A stretch of 64,000 nt of DNA from assembly GCF_000422885.1 (NCBI RefSeq), contig NZ_AUGX01000001.1, positions 559,238 through 623,237 on the forward strand. The letters are read 5' to 3'. The stretch's first letter is position 1. Each line of letters begins with the position of its first letter. Below, piece by piece: positions 59,285 to 64,000 of this stretch. The position numbers and the translations under genes were made by a program. The notes under the pieces are model-generated. The model made no database searches. It saw only the letters and a list, made by a program, of their open reading frames with translations, and had not been told where the DNA came from. The stretch comes from Ottowia thiooxydans DSM 14619 (GTDB lineage: Bacteria > Pseudomonadota > Gammaproteobacteria > Burkholderiales > Burkholderiaceae_C).

Positions 59285-60322
59285 ATGAAACAAGAACGCA
59301 AAACTCAAGAAGCTCATTCGTACATGGAGAAAGCGGCCATGCTCGACCGCCGCGCGGCCCTGACCAAAACCGTCGGTGGACTTTTTGCCCTGCAGGGAAT
59401 GGGAATGAGCATGGCACATGCTCAGCCGGCCAACTGGCCTTCCCGCTCCATCCGCATGGTGATCCCACAGGCGCCCGGCGGCGGCATCGATATCCTGGGC
59501 AGATTGGTTGCGCCACGCCTTACCGACGTGTTCAATCAACCCGTCGTCGTGGAGAACAAACCCGGTGCTTCCGCGAACATAGGGGCCGCCGACATCGCCA
59601 AGGCAGCGCCGGATGGGTACAGCATTCTGTATGGCATTAACCAGATCGTTACCTTCAACCCCCACATTTACCCCAAGTTGACCTATAACCCGTTAACTGA
59701 TTTGGTGCCGGTAACGCAAACCAGCACCGTGGGTTTCATTCTGGTGGTGAACAATAATTTGCCAGTCAAATCGGTCAAGGACTTGGTGGAGCACGCCAAG
59801 AAGAACCCCGGCAAATTGAACTACGGTAGCTGGGGCGCGGGGTCCGCCCATCACATTGGGATGGAGCTGTTTTGCGGTATGGGCGGCGTCAAGATCACTC
59901 ACGTTCCTTACAAGCAAGCGCCTGTTACCGACCTGATAGGTGGCAACATCGACATTCAATTGGAGGTGCCACCCTCCATTCGCTCCTTCATTTCAGAAGG
60001 CAAGGTCCGAGCCTTGGCATACACGGGTGCGACCCGCCACCCAGACTTCCCTGACCTGCCTACTGTCGCCGAAACCTTACCCGGGTACGAGTTGATTTCA
60101 TGGCATGGGGTTTGGCTTCCAAAGGGTGCCTCGCCAGAACTCGTTGAGCGCTTCAATACCGAATTTGTCCGCATCGTGAAGACGCCGGAAATTAACAAAA
60201 AAATGGCGGAGTTTGCGTTTACGCCTACCGGCACTACTTCGGCGGAGTTTGCGCAAATTATCGCGCGCGACAACAAAAAGTGGGGCCAGGTGATCCGCGA
60301 TCGCGATATCAAAATGGACTGA
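59285..60322 (+). CDS. Bug-family (TctC) periplasmic substrate-binding protein
   Basis: The 345-residue protein follows CGGAGACAAATC. Its leader, MKQERKTQEAHSYMEKAAML, then DRRAALTKTVGGL, has a double Arg and a hydrophobic stretch ending AHAQ. It is longer than usual and could be Tat-directed. Bug motifs: WPSRSIRMVIPQAPGGGIDI, NQPVVVENKPGASAN, APDGYSILY, ITHVPYKQAPVTDLIGGNID and VRALAYTGATR. It heads a three-gene unit with a quinone oxidoreductase and a DUF1330 protein. Confidence 0.88.
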   Translation: MKQERKTQEAHSYMEKAAMLDRRAALTKTVGGLFALQGMGMSMAHAQPANWPSRSIRMVIPQAPGGGIDILGRLVAPRLTDVFNQPVVVENKPGASANIGAADIAKAAPDGYSILYGINQIVTFNPHIYPKLTYNPLTDLVPVTQTSTVGFILVVNNNLPVKSVKDLVEHAKKNPGKLNYGSWGAGSAHHIGMELFCGMGGVKITHVPYKQAPVTDLIGGNIDIQLEVPPSIRSFISEGKVRALAYTGATRHPDFPDLPTVAETLPGYELISWHGVWLPKGASPELVERFNTEFVRIVKTPEINKKMAEFAFTPTGTTSAEFAQIIARDNKKWGQVIRDRDIKMD

Positions 60323-60437
60323 AAGCGAAGGTCGCGTTGATTTCTAATGGCGACTCAGACCATGCCAATGCGTTTTCCTCGCATTGAAGGCCTGGATCGC
60401 CTTCTCTTTTCCCCGCTTATCGACCATTGCAGAAACC

Positions 60438-61418
60438 ATGAAAATTAAAGCCATCAGATTTCACGCCCCAGGCGAGGCCAAGGTCCTCCAATTCGACGAC
60501 ATTGACCTTCCAGAGCCTGGCGTTGGAGAGGTCCGCATCCGCCACACGGCTATAGGTTTGAATTATCAGGATATCTATGCCCGTTCGGGCCAGTATCCTG
60601 TACCCACACCTAGTGGACTCGGGACCGAGGCCGCAGGTATCGTGGAGGCTGTGGCCCCTGATGTGACCGACTTCAAGGCAGGCGACCGCGTTTTCTATAT
60701 CAGCGGCCCGAACCTGGGGGCCTATGCCACGCACCGCAACTACCCCGCTCAGCGACTGCTGCATTCGCCCGATCACACCAGCGACGAACAACTGGCCGGC
60801 TCGATGCTCAAAGCGATGACGGTCGAGTACCTGATGCGCCGCTGCTATGCCGTGCAAGCCGGTCAGCACGTGTTATGGCATGCCGCCGCGGGTGGCGTGG
60901 GCCTGCTCGCGGGACAGTGGGGCCGACACTTGGGTGCGCACATGATCGGAGTAGTCCGAGGCTCAGAAAAAGCTGCCTTGGCGAAAGCCAATGGCTATGA
61001 ACACGTGATCGACCGGTTGACCGAAAACGTGCCTGAGCGCGTCAAGGCCATCACAGGCGGTGCGGGCGTACCAGTCGTGTACGACTCGGTGGGCAAGAGC
61101 AGCTTTGAGCAGTCTCTCGCCAGCTTGGCGCCCCGCGGGTACTTTGTTTCCTTTGGCACGACCACGGGCGCGCCGCCTCCAATTGAAGCGGCCACATTGC
61201 AAAAGCTGGGGTCTTTGTACTTCACCCGTCCGACACTAGTGACCTATACGGCTTCCACAGAAGATCTACGGACATCTGCAGCGGCAGTATTTGAGCTGCG
61301 TTCGCAGGGACTTCTCGAAGTCTCTATTAACCAGCGGTATGCACTTGCTGATGCTGCCCAGGCGCACGCGGATCTGGAATCTGGGCGCACCATGGGTTCG
61401 AGCGTTCTCCTGCCCTGA
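60438..61418 (+). CDS. Zinc-free NADPH:quinone oxidoreductase (zeta-crystallin type)
   Basis: The 326-residue MDR-family enzyme starts at ATG 60438 (MKIKAIRFHAPGEAKVLQFD). It has GLNYQDIYARSGQYPVPTPS, the QOR block VLWHAAAGGVGLLAGQWGRH with the NADPH loop, and no zinc-binding Cys. It reduces quinones or enones with NADPH. It is 115 bp downstream of the Bug gene and 10 bp before a DUF1330 gene, so the three are probably one unit. Confidence 0.9.
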   Translation: MKIKAIRFHAPGEAKVLQFDDIDLPEPGVGEVRIRHTAIGLNYQDIYARSGQYPVPTPSGLGTEAAGIVEAVAPDVTDFKAGDRVFYISGPNLGAYATHRNYPAQRLLHSPDHTSDEQLAGSMLKAMTVEYLMRRCYAVQAGQHVLWHAAAGGVGLLAGQWGRHLGAHMIGVVRGSEKAALAKANGYEHVIDRLTENVPERVKAITGGAGVPVVYDSVGKSSFEQSLASLAPRGYFVSFGTTTGAPPPIEAATLQKLGSLYFTRPTLVTYTASTEDLRTSAAAVFELRSQGLLEVSINQRYALADAAQAHADLESGRTMGSSVLLP

Positions 61419-61428
61419 GCCATCCAAA

Positions 61429-61731
61429 ATGAGTGCCTACTGGATCTCCCGTTGCATCGTCCGCGATCCTGTTCAATACAAGCGGTACACCGATCTGGTT
61501 CCGGGCATCCTTGCCGCACACGGGGGCAAAGTGCTCGCGCGCGGCGGCCGCTACCAGATCATGGAGGGCCCGGAAACGTTTCATCGTTTCGTCGTCATCG
61601 AGTTCCCTAGTCTCGAAGCGGGCGTCAGGTGCTTTGAGTCCGCCGAGTACCGCGAGGCTGCCTCGTTTCGCCGGGGCGATGCGGGGATAGTGGAGAACGT
61701 CATCGTCGAGGGCGTTGATCCCTCCACTTGA
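61429..61731 (+). CDS. DUF1330-family dimeric alpha-beta barrel protein
   Basis: The 100-residue protein starts at ATG 61429 and reads MSAYWISRCIVRDPVQYKRY, then PGILAAHGGKVLARGG and RFVVIEFPSLEAGVRCFES. This is the DUF1330 pattern, a small stress/ferredoxin-like fold protein related to EthD. Its role is unknown; placement after a quinone oxidoreductase suggests handling of an aromatic or unsaturated intermediate. A strong terminator follows at 61796. Confidence 0.85.
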   Translation: MSAYWISRCIVRDPVQYKRYTDLVPGILAAHGGKVLARGGRYQIMEGPETFHRFVVIEFPSLEAGVRCFESAEYREAASFRRGDAGIVENVIVEGVDPST

Positions 61732-61795
61732 TCCTTACCTTTTGAACTGATCGAACACGCTCCAGGCATCAACGACCTCAAGCGCCGATCTTCCC

Positions 61796-61830
61796 AAGAC
61801 CGCTGCAGCTCACGCTGCAGCGGTCTTTTT
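61796..61830 (+). terminator. Intrinsic terminator after the DUF1330 gene
   Basis: AAGACCGCTGCAG-CTCACG-CTGCAGCGGTCTT followed by TTT is a perfect 13-bp stem with a T-run, 65 bp past the stop codon. The remaining bases to 62125 show no gene; GAAGGAG precedes the next start. Confidence 0.93.
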
Positions 61831-62125
61831 CATTTTCTGGTTAGGGGCACAACCAGATCAACCGATCGCCAACTACCGCTTCCGCCGCACTCAACTCCGC
61901 GCAAAGACACGCCTGCAACCCCATTCCAAATACACCCAAATGCGGAGAAAACTCTTCTAAGAAACAAGAGATATCCGCCAAATTGCGCAGCAAAAAACTC
62001 CATGCATCAACCGACAATTTTTGAACGAACACGGGGCCTTGTTCCTTGATTCACAGGGCATCCGGCGGCTTTCACGTTTTCCGTAAAGGCCGCCCAACGA
62101 TCTCATATTTATTGAAGGAGATAGC

Positions 62126-63109
62126 GTGAAGTCAAACGTTTTTTCGGTCATTCTTTGCAGCGCCGGGTTGTTGTGCGCAACGCCTTCGGTCACGTGGGCA
62201 CAAGTGGTCAGCACAAGCAAACCGGTACGCTTCATCGTGCCGTTCGCGGCTGGCGGAGCGCAAGATGCCATAGGTCGATACTTTGCCCACAAGCTGACCA
62301 CCCGTGCAGGAATGACCGTTGTGGTGGAGAACAAAGGCGGAGCGGGTGGCGTGATTGCGGCAGACCAAGTGGCGAAATCCACGCCGGACGGCACCACTCT
62401 ACTGATTGCCACGGGCAGTCCCATCACTATCGCGCCTCACCTGCAACCCAAACTGCCCTACGACCCAAAACGCGACTTCGTGCCCCTGGCGATCCTGGCC
62501 GACACGCCCATGACGTTGGCAGTGCGCAGCCAGAGCCGCTACACCACCATGGCTGAACTGATCCGCGACGCGAAGACCCGCTCAGCGCCGCTGAGCTTCG
62601 CATCCAACGGGACAGGCACGATTTCGCATTTGGTCGGCGAGCTGTTTGCCCAGCGTGTGGGCGTTCCGATCCTGCCCGTTCCGTACCGGGGTGCCGGCCC
62701 GGCCATGACCGATCTGATGGGCGGGCAAGTCGAAGTGATGGTGGCGAGTTCGGCATCCATTGATCCCGCCGTGAAGATGGGCACAGCGCGCGTATTGGGG
62801 AGCTTCACTGCCAAGCGCCTACCCACGCTGGGTGGAGCGCCGACGGTGAACGAAAGCGCCGGTATGAGCGGGCTGGAGGTGCCCGTGTGGGTTGGCGTGA
62901 TGGCTCCGGCCAAGACACCCGCAGCCCGTATCGCTCATTTGACCCAAGAGCTCCAGGCCATCTGCAAGTTGCCGGAGACACAGGAAATGTTTCTCGGCCT
63001 GGGCGCCCTCCCCTCCTGCGGCGGGCCGGCGGATCTGGAGAAAGTAGTAGCGGAGGACTTCGATCGATGGAGCCGCGTGATTCGCCAAAGCAACATCAAA
63101 GTGAACTGA
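62126..63109 (+). CDS. Bug-family (TctC) periplasmic substrate-binding protein
   Basis: The 327-residue protein starts at GTG 62126, four bases after GAAGGAGAT-type sequence. The signal peptide is MKSNVFSVILCSAGLLCA to WAQ. Bug motifs: TSKPVRFIVPFAAGGAQDAI, GMTVVVENKGGAGG, TPDGTTLLIAT, ILPVPYRGAGPAMTDLMGGQ. It is followed 11 bp later by an opine-dehydrogenase-type gene, so an amino-acid-keto-acid conjugate is a plausible ligand. Confidence 0.9.
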   Translation: MKSNVFSVILCSAGLLCATPSVTWAQVVSTSKPVRFIVPFAAGGAQDAIGRYFAHKLTTRAGMTVVVENKGGAGGVIAADQVAKSTPDGTTLLIATGSPITIAPHLQPKLPYDPKRDFVPLAILADTPMTLAVRSQSRYTTMAELIRDAKTRSAPLSFASNGTGTISHLVGELFAQRVGVPILPVPYRGAGPAMTDLMGGQVEVMVASSASIDPAVKMGTARVLGSFTAKRLPTLGGAPTVNESAGMSGLEVPVWVGVMAPAKTPAARIAHLTQELQAICKLPETQEMFLGLGALPSCGGPADLEKVVAEDFDRWSRVIRQSNIKVN

Positions 63110-63120
63110 AAGGGAACGCC

Positions 63121-64000
63121 ATGAATATTGGAATCGTAGGCTCGGGCGCCGTGGCGTTGGCATCAGCCGCCTGGCTCGCTCACGGCGGACACAAGGTGAA
63201 CGTGTGGTCGCCCACGGGCCACAATGCGGATGCATTGCGCGACGAACCTCTGAGCGCCTCCGGCGTGCTGACGACCCAGGTGCGGGTGGGGGTTGTGGAC
63301 AACGCCGCCGCTTTGACTGAGGCCGCTGATGTGCTGTTGATCGCCGTGATCGTCAACGCCCATCGGCGCGTCATGGATGCACTCCTTCCTCATCTGCGCG
63401 ATGGCCAGACCATCATCATCAGCTCCATGAGTTCGTTGTCCGCGCTGTACTTGGCAGAGCAGGCACGTCAGCTTGGGCACGACATCACTGTGGCTAGTTG
63501 GGGCACCACCGTATTGACGGCACGCAGGCAGAGCGACACCCATGTGAAGATCATGACGTGCAGGGTTGCGCTGGGAGTCTCCGCCATTCCATGCAGGCGC
63601 ACAGAAGCCGTGGTGAGCCTATGCAACACACTCTTTGGCGAAAGGTTCACAGCACAAGACAATGCGCTGGCCAGTGCATTGACCAACATCAACCCTGTGG
63701 CGCACGGACCGTTGGCGCTCTACAACTGGACGCGCATAGAACGCGCCGAGCACTGGCCGCAGTACCACTACATGACCTCCATGGTGTCTGGCGCTATCAA
63801 AAAGCTGGACGCCGAGCGGATAGCCCTGGCCGACGCATTTGGCACCCGGGTACGCACGATCGAACAGCACTTCGCCCAATCGTTCTCCACTTCGGCTGAA
63901 AACTTGAGTGGAATTGCCGACGAGCTCCACGCCACGCGTGGTGGTCCGCCCGGACCGACCGACGTGGCGACGCGCTTCCTTGCTGAGGACGTTCCGTTCG
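63121..64000 (+). CDS. NAD/NADP octopine/nopaline dehydrogenase-family protein, partial at right edge
   Basis: The frame from ATG 63121 (GGGAACGCC before it) is open to the end of the window: 293 residues visible of about 360. It begins with a Rossmann loop, MNIGIVGSGAVALASAAWLA, and a ribose-binding region VWSPTGHNADAL. The C-terminal opine dehydrogenase part includes TNINPVAHGPLALYNWTRIE and the closing segment DVATRFLAEDVPF. Enzymes of this family oxidise or form N-(carboxyalkyl) amino acids. With the Bug gene directly upstream, catabolism of an imported opine-like compound is the likely role. The start is firm; the end is not seen. Confidence 0.87.
   Translation, partial: MNIGIVGSGAVALASAAWLAHGGHKVNVWSPTGHNADALRDEPLSASGVLTTQVRVGVVDNAAALTEAADVLLIAVIVNAHRRVMDALLPHLRDGQTIIISSMSSLSALYLAEQARQLGHDITVASWGTTVLTARRQSDTHVKIMTCRVALGVSAIPCRRTEAVVSLCNTLFGERFTAQDNALASALTNINPVAHGPLALYNWTRIERAEHWPQYHYMTSMVSGAIKKLDAERIALADAFGTRVRTIEQHFAQSFSTSAENLSGIADELHATRGGPPGPTDVATRFLAEDVPF

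Noticed and set aside
1-64000. CRISPR arrays, prophage or defence islands
   Set aside because: No regularly spaced repeats, integrase, capsid, restriction or toxin-antitoxin genes were seen in the window.

Overview
The window looks like chromosome of a Burkholderiales beta-proteobacterium, most likely Comamonadaceae or a close relative. The evidence is the gene order thrS-infC-rpmI-rplT-pheS-pheT-ihfA-merR, six orphan Bug/TctC-type periplasmic binding proteins, an IPTL-CTERM-like surface protein and a FecIRA iron-uptake locus. The exact genus cannot be fixed from sequence alone. No rRNA, tRNA or CRISPR array was seen.

Layout. 1-4735: two tandem LuxR-type regulators (the first runs off the left edge) and a large FG-GAP/Ig-like exported protein with a C-terminal sorting signal; a GC-rich palindrome precedes both transcription units. 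4736-10471: a leftward catabolic operon (RpiR regulator, class III aminotransferase, M20 carbamoylase-type hydrolase, Bug protein, phosphotriesterase-like hydrolase). 10822-13568: an amidase remnant, a two-part hypothetical protein, a putative molybdenum-carrier (SLOG) protein and a 285-bp MITE-like element. 13700-19279: Fur-box-like site, fecI, fecR, a TonB-dependent receptor and a PepSY membrane protein. 19405-23697: an acyl-CoA-dehydrogenase-like protein, a MocR regulator, and divergent lrgA-lrgB with a small overlapping third gene. 23791-28513: MlrC-type peptidase, Bug protein, Asp/Glu racemase, divergent LysR, and a carboxymuconolactone decarboxylase. 28552-37181: second MITE copy, ccoG, a 2-hydroxyacid dehydrogenase, IclR plus divergent pcaIJ, and LysR plus divergent Bug-CaiB.

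37178-45385 is the housekeeping block for translation and IHF. It carries a previously unlisted short open frame in front of thr[14 protein letters not shown], followed by a strong intrinsic terminator and mutually exclusive pairings: a textbook ribosome-mediated attenuator for threonyl-tRNA synthetase. infC most probably starts at an AUA codon.

45896-58452: a rightward TRAP-transporter operon (dctQ-dctM, then two copies of an amidohydrolase/dctP pair) converges on a leftward acid-sugar operon (Bug, PdxA-like, RhamD-like dehydratase, DapA-like, aldehyde dehydrogenase) with a divergent LysR gene. 58453-64000: IS5-type transposase remnant, then Bug-quinone oxidoreductase-DUF1330 and a Bug-opine-dehydrogenase pair that runs off the right edge.

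Overall the window is one conserved core block set among organic-acid and amino-acid scavenging modules. Most of these pair a high-affinity periplasmic receptor with one to four catabolic enzymes and a local regulator.
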